This document shows positions 48,101 through 57,800 of a stretch of 64,000 nt of DNA, one piece after another. The notes beneath the pieces are model-generated. The model worked only from the letters and a program-made list of their open reading frames with translations, had not been told where the DNA came from and did no database searches. Position 1 is the stretch's first letter, and every line of letters begins with the position of its first letter. A program made the translations under genes and the position numbers. The DNA comes from Malachius bipustulatus (Eukaryota > Arthropoda > Insecta > Coleoptera > Melyridae), in assembly GCA_910589415.1 (NCBI GenBank), contig OU342630.1, positions 51,120,012 through 51,184,011 of the forward strand, read 5' to 3'.

Positions 48101-48205
48101 GAAACTGCGAGGAAGAACAGTATCGTAAATAGCAATACAACATCAAAACCAAAGAGCGAAAGCTTTCAAAAGGCGGCAGCTTTTTGGAACTCACCAAAAA
48201 CTTGA
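32994..48205 (+). CDS. Strn-Mlck: MLCK/titin-type protein kinase gene (Stretchin-Mlck-like), 5' partial
   Basis: Eight exons join in frame (2784 nt, 927 codons plus stop): 32994-33156, 45060-45362, 45500-45794, 45851-46192, 46291-46443, 46510-46630, 46702-47443, 47541-48205. All introns are GT-AG. Domain order in this part: second half of an I-set Ig (residues 1-54), FN3 (55-155), Ser/Thr kinase (about 178-435), an autoregulatory/calmodulin-binding-like segment (about 450-471: RRKWQKTGNAIRALGRM), then a ~450-residue Ser/Asn-rich disordered tail. Ig-FN3-kinase-CaM order and the tail segment match animal myosin light chain kinases, which phosphorylate myosin regulatory light chain on actomyosin in a Ca/calmodulin-dependent way. 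Upstream exons (further Ig domains expected) were not found in the window. The orthology call to insect Strn-Mlck is inference; projectin/bent is less likely because of the short C-terminus. Confidence 0.85.
34708..35733. mobile_element. Fold-back element with ~390-bp arms, TA duplication
   Basis: Ends CAGGGTGCGTAAAAAGTATT and its reverse complement, flanked by TA (34706-34707 and 35734-35735). Arms run 34708 to about 35098 and about 35340 to 35733 with few mismatches, containing GTGCGACTGGCGTTTGTC, the TTATAACTCAT module and ACATGTCCCTATCCTAACTT. The centre holds a nested MITE (35100-35268) and a tiny palindrome ACAGGGTGATGAAAAATC. The small frames here (34544-34944, 35651-35896) are mirror images of the arms, not genes. 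Confidence 0.8.
35100..35268. mobile_element. Nested ~170-bp MITE
   Basis: Inverted ends (GTCCGTATTCATCAA and TTGATGAATACGGGC) enclose two inner palindromes around ATATAAC...GGGGTTATAT. It sits at the centre of the larger fold-back. No ORF. Confidence 0.65.
36120..36860. repeat. Fragments of two fold-back/MITE families
   Basis: 36120-36240 resembles one end of the 11521-12134 MITE (CCGAAATGGCGGACACGG, AAAGACTGTAAATTT, CGGGATCACCTGTAT). 36520-36850 resembles one arm of the fold-backs at 238, 12137 and 34708 (an AGGACGCCCTGTA block, a GATACCGGAAAACGGCGCAC block, CACATGTTCCTATTCC, then TACAGGGTAATGAAAAATC). No matching opposite arm was found, so these are solitary pieces. Confidence 0.55.
37037..38029. 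mobile_element. 993-bp TA-flanked element with ~370-bp inverted repeats
   Basis: Ends CAGGGTGCACCATATAT and its reverse complement; TA at 37035-37036 and 38030-38031. Arms match for about 370 bp with mismatches (GATACAGGGTCGGTTAAA, CATCTGACATT, GTCAACTTTCGTTT). The loop (37400-37660) is AT-rich. The plus frame 37735-37959 lies in the right arm and is not a gene. A fragment of the same family is at 1-60. Confidence 0.75.
38128..38346. mobile_element. Small MITE, copy B
   Basis: Ends CAGTCAATATTATAAAGGC and GCCTTTATAATATTGACTG are perfect inverted repeats, followed by CATTAGGCTAACGG / CCCGTTAACTTAATG. Same family as 14349-14526. Interior AT-rich; no ORF. Confidence 0.75.
39235..42369 (+). CDS. 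LINE ORF2: endonuclease end, reverse transcriptase, RNase H
   Basis: An open frame of 1044 codons. The first two codons and the ATG itself lie in the target duplication, so the true N-terminus (most of the AP endonuclease) is missing; only its SCSDHRQIVFDIE end remains (about residue 45). RT: SFRPISLTSFILKSLERIL, then FLDIEGAFNNAL (motif A, about 412), GCPQGGVLSPLLW (motif B) and AYADDLVIM (motif C, about 500). RNase H: WFTDGSKT (about 770), FQAEIYAI, FSDSQAAL and WIPGHSGLGENEIADSLAR (about 870). A C-terminal CRLC...HVLCNC knuckle follows near 985-1000. RNase H plus EN-RT order fits the R1/LOA/I group; exact clade undecided. It copies its RNA at a nick by target-primed reverse transcription, but this copy lacks the nickase. 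Confidence 0.85.
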   Translation: MGLIVNNIGSKPTFVTKNRQEVLDITFSSNFISNRITNWQVSSEPSCSDHRQIVFDIEIGHRPIVEYRDPKRTDWSGYEKSLQTGLETVIPTIKNRDDIEIAAEQVRNAIISAYHENCPPKTKRNDRKVDWWNKDLEKRRKEVRRLFNRAKEMGNWDEYRTKLTEYYKEIRRSKRESWRRFCESIHDLPRSARIHKILSRDPTQPFGSIKRPDGSFTDSEKETLELLKENHFPGSSPLYNQWQLNSGGRINRPQKSEWKVCRSIITAKAIENAVKTFQPFKTPGEDGIFPALLQRGIKILTSSLIKLFRASLAWNYIPSSWAATRVVYVPKVGRTEPHPKSFRPISLTSFILKSLERILDVHIRRSVLVSHPLNVHQYAYQAGKSTDLALNNLVGKITKSLDNKEIMVGVFLDIEGAFNNALPNSLYEAAVSRGIEPVINGWIRNMLDSRMITTSMGGVEVSFRPGRGCPQGGVLSPLLWTLLVDDLLAILSLWRVEVQAYADDLVIMIKGNSERTISNVLQEVLQVTYQWCEREQMSVNPRKTVIVPFTRRKRLEDLIPPTLQGVVIPFAEEAKYLGITLDRKLLWNSHLEKIIHRAKLSLWSCKKICGRTWGTGPKQIHWIYVTIIRPMIAYGCVAWWSKGLQALAKMKLSSLQRQACLAISGAMSTTPSVAMEILLDLPPLHIYLEREARWTTYRLLQVARSTQMACVMERTSLLDDTQSHSLLGMPSDMMPYTTNHCTAYNVLFPSRDEWERNSNDLLKADLTWFTDGSKTPTGVGSGAYDAGSRREFFANLGQYATIFQAEIYAIVLSAQMLVETHCTQKTIKIFSDSQAALKALCSIRCNSKLVWNCQAALNEVAKNNNLTLVWIPGHSGLGENEIADSLARRATESKFTGPEPALGISSNTAKTTIDTWAENKVLRYWQTLPGLTHSKTFIEGPSRNRAKKLLELKRTDLRALIGLYTGHCKVNHHLHRMNLADNAECRLCLEDVETAEHVLCNCPALGRTRHSTFGKVLLSPRDLDTFTPSKVISFLKSSGLLEWM
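39242..42464 (+). mobile_element. 5'-truncated LINE with intact frame and 13-bp target duplication
   Basis: The direct repeat TAAGATATGGGCC flanks the element at 39229-39241 and 42465-42477. The 5' end cuts into the endonuclease domain; the 3' end has a short UTR and an (ACTAA)-type tail (AACTAAACTAACTAAACTAA). The long frame (39235-42369) is uninterrupted, suggesting a recent insertion. It lies in sense orientation in the kinase intron. Confidence 0.9.
44560..44840 (+). mobile_element. Possible tRNA-derived SINE
   Basis: A B-box-like GGATCGAATCC (about 44631) is preceded by a GGCAGCTCGCTTAAGAAGTG block that could be a degenerate A-box, and followed by a ~200-bp body. It is less convincing than the 9393 SINE because the A-box is poor. 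It lies close to the 3' end of the intron. Confidence 0.3.
45060..45362 (+). CDS. Strn-Mlck: Kinase gene exon: fibronectin type III domain
   Basis: Acceptor TTTAATGTTACAG, donor GTGAGT. It reads PPYPPSGRPSVTPHPDG, VAWSSCPFDGGSIVTGYLVE, VWSTVTEH, GLQPGARYVFRVRAVNVHGA and STPGMESEQ. The W..C/G..I.GY..E and L.PG..Y.FRV.A.N..G patterns are the FN3 signature that precedes the kinase in MLCKs. GC-rich compared with surrounding introns. Confidence 0.9.
45500..45794 (+). CDS. Strn-Mlck: Kinase gene exon: kinase N-lobe
   Basis: Acceptor ATTCGTAG, donor GTAAGT. It carries the linker ADSMTFEPRVVVLEPG and then the glycine loop IGKGRFGVVHK (residues 184-194) and the ATP-anchoring lysine in FAAKFIK (Lys207). 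The alpha-C glutamate lies in VQDEIDIMNMLRHPKL. The N-lobe ends with VMVTE. Confidence 0.9.
45851..46192 (+). CDS. Strn-Mlck: Kinase gene exon: catalytic loop and activation segment
   Basis: Acceptor CGTTTTCAG, donor GTGAGT. It contains GGELFERVV (as in MLCK/titin kinases), the catalytic HLDLKPEN with Asp299, DFG at 319-321, GTPEFAPPEIV (the APE position reads PPE) and DMWSLGVICYVL. All residues needed for phosphotransfer are present, so the kinase is predicted active. Confidence 0.9.
46291..46443 (+). CDS. Strn-Mlck: Kinase gene exon: C-lobe
   Basis: Acceptor ATTTTCAG, donor GTAAGT. LSGLSPFMGDNDAETFANI, then RADYDFDDEAFNAVSQNARD and FISALLVKRKE, the helices F-H region of CaMK-group kinases. 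Confidence 0.9.
46510..46630 (+). CDS. Strn-Mlck: Kinase gene exon: end of kinase and regulatory tail
   Basis: Acceptor TTATCCAG, donor GTAAGG. DRLSAEQCLKHTWLD completes the kinase domain; DKLKKFIIRRKWQ begins the autoinhibitory/calmodulin-binding segment that finishes on the next exon. Confidence 0.9.
46702..47443 (+). CDS. Strn-Mlck: Kinase gene exon: CaM-binding end and disordered tail
   Basis: Acceptor TTGCTATCAG, donor GTAAGT. Starts KTGNAIRALGRMANLSASRR, similar to the calmodulin-binding helix of vertebrate MLCK. The rest is Ser/Asn/Glu-rich without globular domain. An open frame continues upstream through the intron from 46624, but the splice sites and the phase show the exon starts at 46702. 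The exon ends in the middle of the codon for Cys shared with the next exon. Confidence 0.85.
47541..48205 (+). CDS. Strn-Mlck: Kinase gene last exon: Ser-rich C-terminus
   Basis: Acceptor TTTATTTTAG. Reads KSASSLTSLQRLSIYSSSSV, SAIKLFDHREPADVV, several Ser/Lys-rich stretches, and ends ESFQKAAAFWNSPKT before TGA at 48203-48205. The two short conserved-looking blocks (IKLFDHREPA and FQKAAAFWN) may be short linear motifs; function unknown. Confidence 0.85.
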
Positions 48206-48402
48206 TGATGAGGTTTTTATAGATCATGTAAATAGGAAAACAAAGCAGGCTATTGCATACCAAAATAGTGCCTGTAAATTGTATTATAATTTTTAACGTG
48301 TTATATTTTTATTCTTGTTTGACTTAGTATATATGTTATGTATGTTTTTAATCTTAATCAGTTTTACCCTCAACATTTTATGTATTAAAAATTTGTATTG
48401 CG

Positions 48403-48408
48403 AATAAA
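48403..48408 (+). terminator. Polyadenylation signal of the kinase gene
   Basis: AATAAA about 200 bp after the stop codon, followed by TTATTTATTG. The next gene on the opposite strand stops at 48713, so this is the natural end of the transcript. Confidence 0.6.
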
Positions 48409-48612
48409 GAATATTATTTATTGTTAATTTTTTGATGTTTGCACAATGGTTCTTCTATGATGATGATGATTTTGATATCTTAAATTGATGTTCTTCCAAC
48501 TTGAAGTGTCATGTAAGAGGCTTCACAACTTTCCTCAATTGCCTGCTTCTGGTATATTATGCCTTAAGTATAAGTAGGAATAAAATAAGTAGGTAAGAAA
48601 TAACACACGTCA

Positions 48613-48618
48613 TTTATT
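48613..48618 (-). terminator. Candidate polyadenylation signal of the P450 gene
   Basis: Minus-strand AATAAA about 95 nt past the P450 stop codon. Another AATAAA at 48696-48701 is only 12 nt after the stop and seems too near. Confidence 0.35.
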
Positions 48619-48712
48619 TGCTTAATGGTTTTTAGATTTTTAAAAGTAAAAAAAAAACTTATTTCTGCCAATAAATATGAAAATTTAGATACTGATTTAT
48701 TTACAAATAATA

Positions 48713-48870
48713 TTAAATTTTCGAGAACTTCAACCAAACACCTCCGCGTGCTCGTAAAGTGATCTTGTACGTCAGATTGACTTCTTCATGTCCTTGAGTC
48801 AGACTAACTCGGAATTGTCGCAATAGAGTGGACAGCAGTGTTTTCATCTCAAGATAGGCAAACTTATACC
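48713..48870 (-). CDS. P450 last exon
   Basis: Acceptor AATATTTTCAG. GYKFAYLEMKTLLSTLLRQF (helix L), RVSLTQGHEEVNLTYKITLR and ARGGVWLKFSKI, then TAA at 48713-48715. Ends about 500 bp from the convergent kinase gene's stop codon. Confidence 0.9.
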
Positions 48871-51800
48871 CTGAAAATATTGACATTGAAAATAAGGAAA
48901 ATTATAATAAAAGAAACTTTAGTATTCAAAGTTTCCAGCGCCAATCAATCATTTCAAACACACCTAAAAACGCGGGCATTGTCGTGACGTAACCGATCAG
49001 TAGCTATCAGTTCCAAGATAAGAAGTGTCTGGGGGAGTGGCTTTTTGAGGCCTGCGGGTGCTTATTATCACGTTTACAGTGCAGGATACTATTTTTTCCA
49101 TTTTATTCGAAAAAAAAAAATAAAAAGGCCGCACGCTTGTCAGATATACCCACTTATCAGTGACGTCACGCCAATCGATGGGCGTTCACAATAATTATTA
49201 GATTTACAAAAAATAATAAGGGAATTTTGTTCATGGAAGTTCCCTATTAAGCGGGGAACGTCTTAGTTTAGACGCTCTACAATTTTCTATAAATTTCACC
49301 GGATTTCTTTCTATGAATTCCATTAATTATTGTGCCAACAGATGGCAACGCTAAGAAGGCTATAAACTTTTTTTTTAATTACATTAGGTATAACTAAAGG
49401 AAAATAACTCAGATTACCACATTTGCAACATCTCTGTGGTGACGCTCCTCGCTTAAGGGGTTAAGATAAAAAATACCTATACAATTTCTCGGGCCAATAC
49501 TGAATGGTAAGTAGGCATACGGGTGTAGCTTCTGCAAGTTTTCAGGAGAAAATCTGTCTGGATCGAATTTGAGTGGCTCAGGGTAGATGTGGGATAATCG
49601 ATGTGTGGCAAAAGGAACTATGAATATGTTTGACCCTGCTGGGAAAACATACTTCCCTAAAAAAGAAAACTATTAAGTAACTACATATAAGATTACTAGA
49701 TCTAAGATATTTTAAATTAACTAAGTCGGTATCATTTCTCACCCTTATAATGAGAGCTAAAAAGTCTTTTAAATTGGCAAATTAGTGAGATAAAGTTGAG
49801 AAAATAAGCCGGAAAATCGGGAAAAGTGGTGGAACAGCATCGATTAAAAAAATCCTGGATTCCTTATTAGACCTTCCGAAACATTAATGAGCACCAACCA
49901 CTGCATTATCTCGAAAAATTAGGAAATTATGGTGATTTCCCTCAAAATACCCCAAACAAGTCAGTGATAAAAAAAATTAAATTCAAAATTTCACCTCGGA
50001 AATCATCGGGGGTTTTCGAGTAAAATTGTGGGTACTGGAGAATTTGGATGGGGGGAGGGGGAAATTACCCTGATTTTATCATTTTTCGACGAGTTAATAC
50101 AGTTAATGTGGTGCTGCTGAATGTTCCTGAATGTCTCAGGAATTAAGGAAACAAATAATTTTAAAAGTTGGTGCTGTTCTTCTCCAGATTGTACTTACAG
50201 AATTTTTCGGCTTATTTCCTGGACAAACGATATCTTAAATTATCAGAAATACCCATGGTAACGTCCTCGTTGAGTTTTCTTGCAACCATCGGGATACTAG
50301 GATTAAGTCTCAAAGTTTCCTTGATGCACTGCTCCAAGTACTTCATCTCTTTCAGATCTTCGAGACTTGGAGATCTCTGATCGTCTTCGAATATTCTGTT
50401 TAGTTCACTCCGGACTCTGTCCTGGATGTCCTGGTGCTTTGCCAGGAAATACAACGTGAAAGCAACAGCCGATCCCACCGATTCTTGACCCTGGAATTGA
50501 AGTTAACAGATGTAGTTTTTTTTTTAAGTAGGTATAAATGATAAGAAAAAGATAAAAACAAGCCATCACGAGGAATTTAACTTTTTATTTGCTATTCTTT
50601 GCTATACATAGAGAGAAGACTAACAATTGTATGAAAAAGTCTCCAGGCTGTATTTTTTTTTGAAGAAGGTACTTGTTTTGAAATTATTGTACTCATCCAG
50701 AGATATCTTTACAACAAGGAAGATATATCGAAAATACAAAAAACCCAGAACCAAAATGATCTAGTAAATGACTCATCCCCATCTTAAAGCTTCATCCACC
50801 CCAATCATAAAATTTTAAATGTCACCCTCTACTTGTGATATATCATTTGAAAGTTATTGAAAAAATAATGCTTCCCAGAAATACCAAATAAAGTGACGTT
50901 TTATCGAATATACAGAGGGTGAATACTGAATAAATATTTTTCAAAGACTTTCTAATAATGTATCACAATAATAACAAAGAAAACGTATTATTTTCGCTAA
51001 TTTGAGACTTTATTTTCTTTCTATTTGGTTACATGTTTCGGCTCTTCGGCCATCATCATCAAAATAAAAAGTCGTCTCTACGTCATAACAGACAATTCCG
51101 GTTCATCAAGTCCGTTGAAGCAAATCATCACATAAAAAAGTTAAGGGGGCTGAAGTAATAAGCAATCGAACTAAGGAATGGTCCGAGATAGAGTCATCTT
51201 GAATTCGTTTCGGAATTGAAGATCAAACACAAAAATACAAAACGTTAATTATTATTAAGACACAAGATAAAACGGAAAAGCATCGAATTCCCTGTTGAAA
51301 CTTGAAAACTTAAAAAAATTGGAAGAAAAAAAAGTGGTTTTTATTGTGGGTTCTCCTGCAGGAGATTCGAGCACATGTGACTTCCAATTTTTTAAAGTTT
51401 TCAAGTTTCAACAGGGAATTCGATGCTTTTCCGTTTTCCCTTGTGTCTTAATAATAATTAACGTTTTTGTATTTTTGTGTTTGATCTTCAATTCCGAAAC
51501 GAATTCAAGATGACTCTATCTCGGACCATTCCTTAGTTCGATTGCTTATTACTTCAGCCCTCTGAACTTTTTTATGCGATGATTTGCTTCAACGGACTTG
51601 ATGAACCCGAATTGTCTGTTATGGCGTAGAGACGACTTTTTATTTTGATGGTCTGATGATGGCCGAAGGGCCGAAACATGTAACCAAGTAGAAAGAAAAT
51701 AAAGTCTCAAATTAGCGAAAATAAGACGTTTTCTTTGTTATTATCATTGGTCTTCGCAATAATAGGTATACGTGAATTTTTAATGTATCACAAGTTAGCA

Positions 51801-54800
51801 TGTAAAATAATAAAATTGGGAAGAGTGAAACTTAGAGGAACGGTCGAGGAGGGTGAGTTATTTATAATATTTCTCGGACGTTTGAACAGTTATTATTATT
51901 CCGCCATTGAATCTACCAGAAGGTTTTATATGCACGTCACCTCCTGAAAACTCATGTTTCGGTTGATACGTCCTTCTGTCATACAACCCTGGATGTCATG
52001 TTCTCTAATAGCTCTCATTTCATCGGAAACAATAAAATGTATTATTTTATATTTTCAAAACACGGTAAAACTAAAAATGTTGAGTAAACCTTTACCACGA
52101 AGTCTTCTTGCCTTGTCTGAACTATGAATACCGAAGCTAGTACACCAAGACTTTACGGACTGCCAAAGTTACCCAAACCTAAAGTACCTCTCGTCCAATT
52201 GTCAGCGCATTGGTTCCTCGACATAATCTCTGATCAAATATTTTATAACCAACCTATAGCATCCCTATGTCGTTTATATAGAATCGAATAAGAGACTCAG
52301 GCCACTTCATAGAAAAATTTGAATCTTATCAATAAACGCCTATCCTCCTATAAACATTATACTTACCGCTAACATAAAAGTGCAAGCTTCATTCACTATG
52401 TCATTATCCGTAAATTCCTTATTGTTTTCTGAAATTTCCATTAGACAATCAAGTATGCTTTTCACTTTGGGAGCTTCCTGATAGATCTGTCCTTCCCTTT
52501 TCTTTTCTATGATCTGTAAATCAATTAATGTATTATAGCCTTTGATAATAATAGCCGGCAGAAAGCACTATCCAAGAATACTTCAAGAAGCGTTCAATAT
52601 AAGTGTTTATTATAAAAATTACTCAAGAGGGGTACTCACATGTCTCACATAATTTTGAAGACGCTTCTTTTGACTAATTTCTTCACGAGCTGAGGAAGTA
52701 AATCTGAAGAAAGAGTTTATTAAAAGCCACGGTTTTATGATGCGTTGGGTTATCCGCATCTGACCACTAAAATATAAAACAATCGAAAATTAATTAAGTA
52801 ATAAATAAAATGTTTCGAATTCCAATTTTATTTATTCGTTTATCAAATCCCTAGGGATGTAAGGGAAACAATGCACACATCACACATACAAAATTTTTTA
52901 TATAAATTCTTTTTGTCCTTACCTTCCGAAAGGTGATTCCTGGTCGCAGTTCTTGGAAGTAACTCCGAGAACCGTTTCTGTAATTAAAAAAAAAAATTTT
53001 ACTGGCAGTATGAATGATATTTTTTTAACAAACTATCATGTTTTTTTATTAACTTAACCCTCACTATTTTTTCATTTTATTCAATTTGGTTTACATAGCC
53101 AAGAAAAGCTTTATTGTTGAGGAATATTCGTCAAATCAAAATCTATTAAGACGTGTTATAGTTCATAATGGGAAGGTCGTAGTAATCGTTGGTCATTAAA
53201 TGGAGAATTATCATTGCGAGAAAAATCATGACCCACCTTGATAAAAAAAATTAAATTAGTTCGCTACAAGAGAATTTTTCATTTGCTGGTAAAGAGAAAT
53301 TATATGAACTCATTAAAATTTCCTAAATTATAGGGTTGACCTAATTAGGCCAACGAATAGCTAGCGCGGCAAATTTTTTTTTTTAGTGTGTGCGGGAATT
53401 TTGTAACTACAACTCAAGGGCTGACAGTAGAAAACTTGAGCGCATACTCGAATAAACCAACATAGTTGCCATACATTTTCATTGCCAGAATGTATGGACT
53501 TCTAATCTAATGATGTAGGCACCTAAGTAAAGAAAAGTTAACAGCGAAATAAAAGTCAAAGTGGAAACACTCCAGGTAAAAAGGTCGATTTTGAAACTTC
53601 ACCAAGATGAGGAGTTGATTAGAGGAATACGAAGTTAAACTTTCATTATTGATCCCAATTTCTCATTATTAGAAAATGACTTTGATAAGAATGAGAAATC
53701 AGGCAAGAAAAAAAAATGACGATTTAGACGAAAGTGAAGACAACATTGAACCAGAAGACGAAGAAACAGAAGAAAAGACGAAAGAAAAAATGAAGAAAGT
53801 CACAAATAAAAATGTTGCGAGAAAGGGAGAATCTGTAAAAAGTCAAGACTCGAGACGGTTAATCTGAGGTTGAGAGTGAAGCGCTTTCTGTGAGAACAAA
53901 TGCTCAAAGTTCCAAATTCGCACCAAGATTTAATATCAGTTCAAGAGATGTAAACGAGACACTACAAAAGTTTAGTGGAGACGATAACTTCACAATTACG
54001 AGATAGATCGAAGATTCTGAAGATATGGCAGACGTATTTCAGTAATCCCCGATGGAAAAACTTTTTTATAGCAAGAAATCGCTTTCTGGTACTGCACGGT
54101 TGTTTCATAGGTCAGAACGAGGAATTATAGCATGGAAAATTCTAAAGAAGAAGCTATTAGTAGAATTTCGAGAAACAGTTAATAGTGCTGTTGCTGCTAT
54201 ACATAAAAAATTGAATATGCGAACGAACAAAGCTGATGAAAAGTTGCAACAGTGTCTACTTTGCAAACAATAAATTGGTTGTCAAGAAAACATAGAATAA
54301 GTCGCCTTAATAACTTTTATAATGCAAGGAGTTCCAGACGAAGAAATAAATAAAGCAATTTTATATGGCGCCAAAAGTTTAGAAAAATTGAAGGACAAAC
54401 TCAAAATTTAAGAGCAGCCAGAAGAGAAGAAGAAATGATTTTAAATCAAAATCTGAGAGGACATCAAAACCATGGCGAAAAAGATTTAAACACCAGAGTT
54501 GCAAGATGGGCACTTCTTCTTCAGGAGTTCGATTATTGAATGGAACATCGACCTGGTGTTGAAAAAAAGCATCGTGATGCTCTGAGTATAGGAACCTGAT
54601 TGTAATGCAGATTAAAAGTGAGTTTCTGGAAAGATTGCGCAGCACAGAGAAAGGTGATGAACATTTTTTGAAGATAACCTGTGACGTACTCAAGTTATGG
54701 ACATGAATTTATTGTATTAGAGAAATACAAGAAGGCAGAGTCTTGATGATTCCTTCAAACATGCAAAACGAAATAATTAAGAATGCACATGAAAATGGGC

Positions 54801-57800
54801 ATTTTGCTTGAACGAAGACCAGACTTGCTTGTTAAGGAATTGGTTCTGCAAACTTGAGAAAAAAATTGGCAAAGTGCTTACAAATTGTGTTACCTGCCTG
54901 CTAGTAGAAAGAAAGCAAGAGAAAAGGGAAGGATTTTTGTATCCAATCGAAGAGGAAAATCGACCTCTCCTAGTGTACCACGTTGATCACCAATGACTCA
55001 GAGTAAGAAAGGTCTTTTCACTGTTATTGGCGCATTTTCCAAGTTTGTTTCTACCCGACAAAACCCACGAAGACTAATGAAGTTGTGAATCTTTTGGCAA
55101 TCCAACAAAGTGTTTTTGGAAACTCACAAGTTCTTATTTCTGATCGTGGATCCTTCTTTCTTTCAGTTCTCACGAAACTGTCTATTGAAAATTCTGAAAG
55201 TTGGTACAAGCACGTTTCGAAGTGGCAACTTTGAACAGCGTATAGTTATTTTTGGTGTGAAGATGAGAATGCCAGAAGACATAAAATCACAAGAAGTTAT
55301 ACAGAAGAAAAATTTATGAAGTGTTTTATAGAAAAGAGAGAAGAACTTAGAAAATATGCCACAGAACAGATTGCGAAGATTCAGTATAACAATTTAAAAC
55401 ACACAATAAGAAGAGTAAGGAGTCCAGAAAATACAAAATAGAAGATTAGGTATAGCCATTCAAAAAAACTCAGTACGCCGCTTGTTCGAACTTACTTCCA
55501 AAATTTATGGGTCCTTACCAAGCAACGAAATTTATTGGAAACGACAGATATATGAAGTCACAAAAATTGGTAACCAAGTGGGTTAGAGGAAAACGCAGGC
55601 CAGCGCCGATCTAATGAAACCATGGGATTTTCAAGAACAAGACTACGAAGAAGAAGCCGAAGAAGATCCATTATAAGCGAATACAGAAGAGGATGGCCGA
55701 GTTGCAGGATGGGTTATTGGCAGCATTCTCCTTACCATCCCCCATCTCTGATGTCTGCGGGAAAAGCCCAAGTCGCCCAAGGGGAACCTAGTACCTATAA
55801 TTTTTCTACATAATTATAATTAAATTTTTGGACAAAAAAGAGATACCTGCGCTGCTGAGAAAATTAATAATAATAAACAACCATAACACGCACATAAACG
55901 GCTTTCTCTTAAAAAAATAAAATAAAATACAAAACAAACAGACCTCAAGCATCTTATAATAGCAGTGATTTGGCTAAAAGTTTAAAAAACTATTTTTTAT
56001 GGAAATGTAGATACATTTATGAGCAATAAAGCAAAAAAAGCGCCCTAATTATTGAAATAATAGCCGTGAACAACCCCATCATATCTATTCAGGAATGTTG
56101 ACGTAAAATACTTTATTGCAGGTATACCTAGGGTAAGATCTTTCAACGAGAAAGTGTCGTGCTTCAATAATACACTGCCAGTGATGTAATTCTGTTAATT
56201 ATGATTATACAGCAGGAAACTCAAGAAAAAATCCAAATAGAAATTTATGGGCAAATAAGACTACGGGCATTTCACTCAATAATAACGTTTAATAATAACA
56301 ATGACTGACATCCATCCATTAATAACAACTGTTGTTGCGAAGTAATTTCAACTGTTACCTGGTTCAAAGGAAAGGTTGCGTGTATTTTCATGAAAAATCG
56401 ACTCACAGACAATCGCGTTGTGTACTGGTGACTATGTAATTGAAAATGAATCTAAAGATAAAGATGTTGATGTTACAATACGTAATTTTATGGAAACATA
56501 ACTCGCCGAAGATGTAGCGATGCGTATCAAGATGCAATATCAATTACCCAATGATATACTTTGACTTATGGGTATCGTAAAAGATAATTTAAGAGAGAAA
56601 ATAGTTATTTACGTACAGAGGGCCGAAGGAAGAAGATTACGCCCGCGGACGAAGTTTGAGGCCCGACGCGCAGCGGAGAGCCTTTATTCGGCTAAGGGTG
56701 TAATCTTTCTTTCGGGCAGAGGTACGTACAACGTTTTACGCACAATTGCATCAAAACAATATAATAACAATAATATTCCTATAGCTCAGATTCAAAATAG
56801 TAGTCACTAACTGACATTACTAAAAAAACTATTTTGGATAAGCGGCAAACAGAAAATTTTCTTCTAAACATCAGTTTCTACGTTCCGCTTCTCTGAAATT
56901 GCTTTTTAAGTAATGTCAGTTAGTGACTACTATTTTGGATCTGAGCTTTAATATAAAATAATAATATTTGACATTCGTTTTAAAATTATAATTTGACAGC
57001 AGCGTTTGACGCTGAAAAATTAATATAATCGATAAATCAACTTGTATTAATTTCGCAATGAGACATTCTTCAGAAGCGACTTCAGGTTAATGGAATTACT
57101 TTCCAGAATGTTTCTAACTGTGTTTTTAATGTTACAAATAATTAATGATATTTATAATATAATCCCAAAGTATGTACTTATTAATAAATAAAGATAACAG
57201 TTCAAACAACAAAGCATTTCATAATCACCGGGCTTTTTCTCCACTTTACGGCCCGCCGGGCTTTTTCTCTTTACGACCCGCTAGTCGTAAAATCATAGTT
57301 TCCGCCATGGTAACTAAGACGTAAACAACCAATTTTGATTCAATTGTGCGTAAAATCTATAAATGCCATGAAAACTACCACAGAAAAGCAAATGACACCT
57401 TGAGCATAGGATTTTTTTAAATTCAACACACACAGGTCGGTATTTACACAAAAACTCCAACCATCGTTCAGGTCAAAAACGAGCAGTAATGAAAACCCTG
57501 ATTAATTGTGCATCCCGAACTTGTCAGACTCAACACCTCCAAGCCAAGAAGAGCGCCTACCTAGAAGATTATTCTCTAAAGGTGATGGCTACACCTTTCA
57601 AGAAGAGGTAATGACTACACCTTTCAAGAAAAGATGATGACGACACCTTTCAAGAGATCAGGAAGACGTTAATAATTACGATCTAGATACAACATCCTAC
57701 GATACCCGCAGTGAACGCCAACCAAGACTTTTGGCAGCTTTATTTCCGCCTACCCCAGAAACGTCATACATTAATCAACAGCAAGCCTTAATTTAGAATT

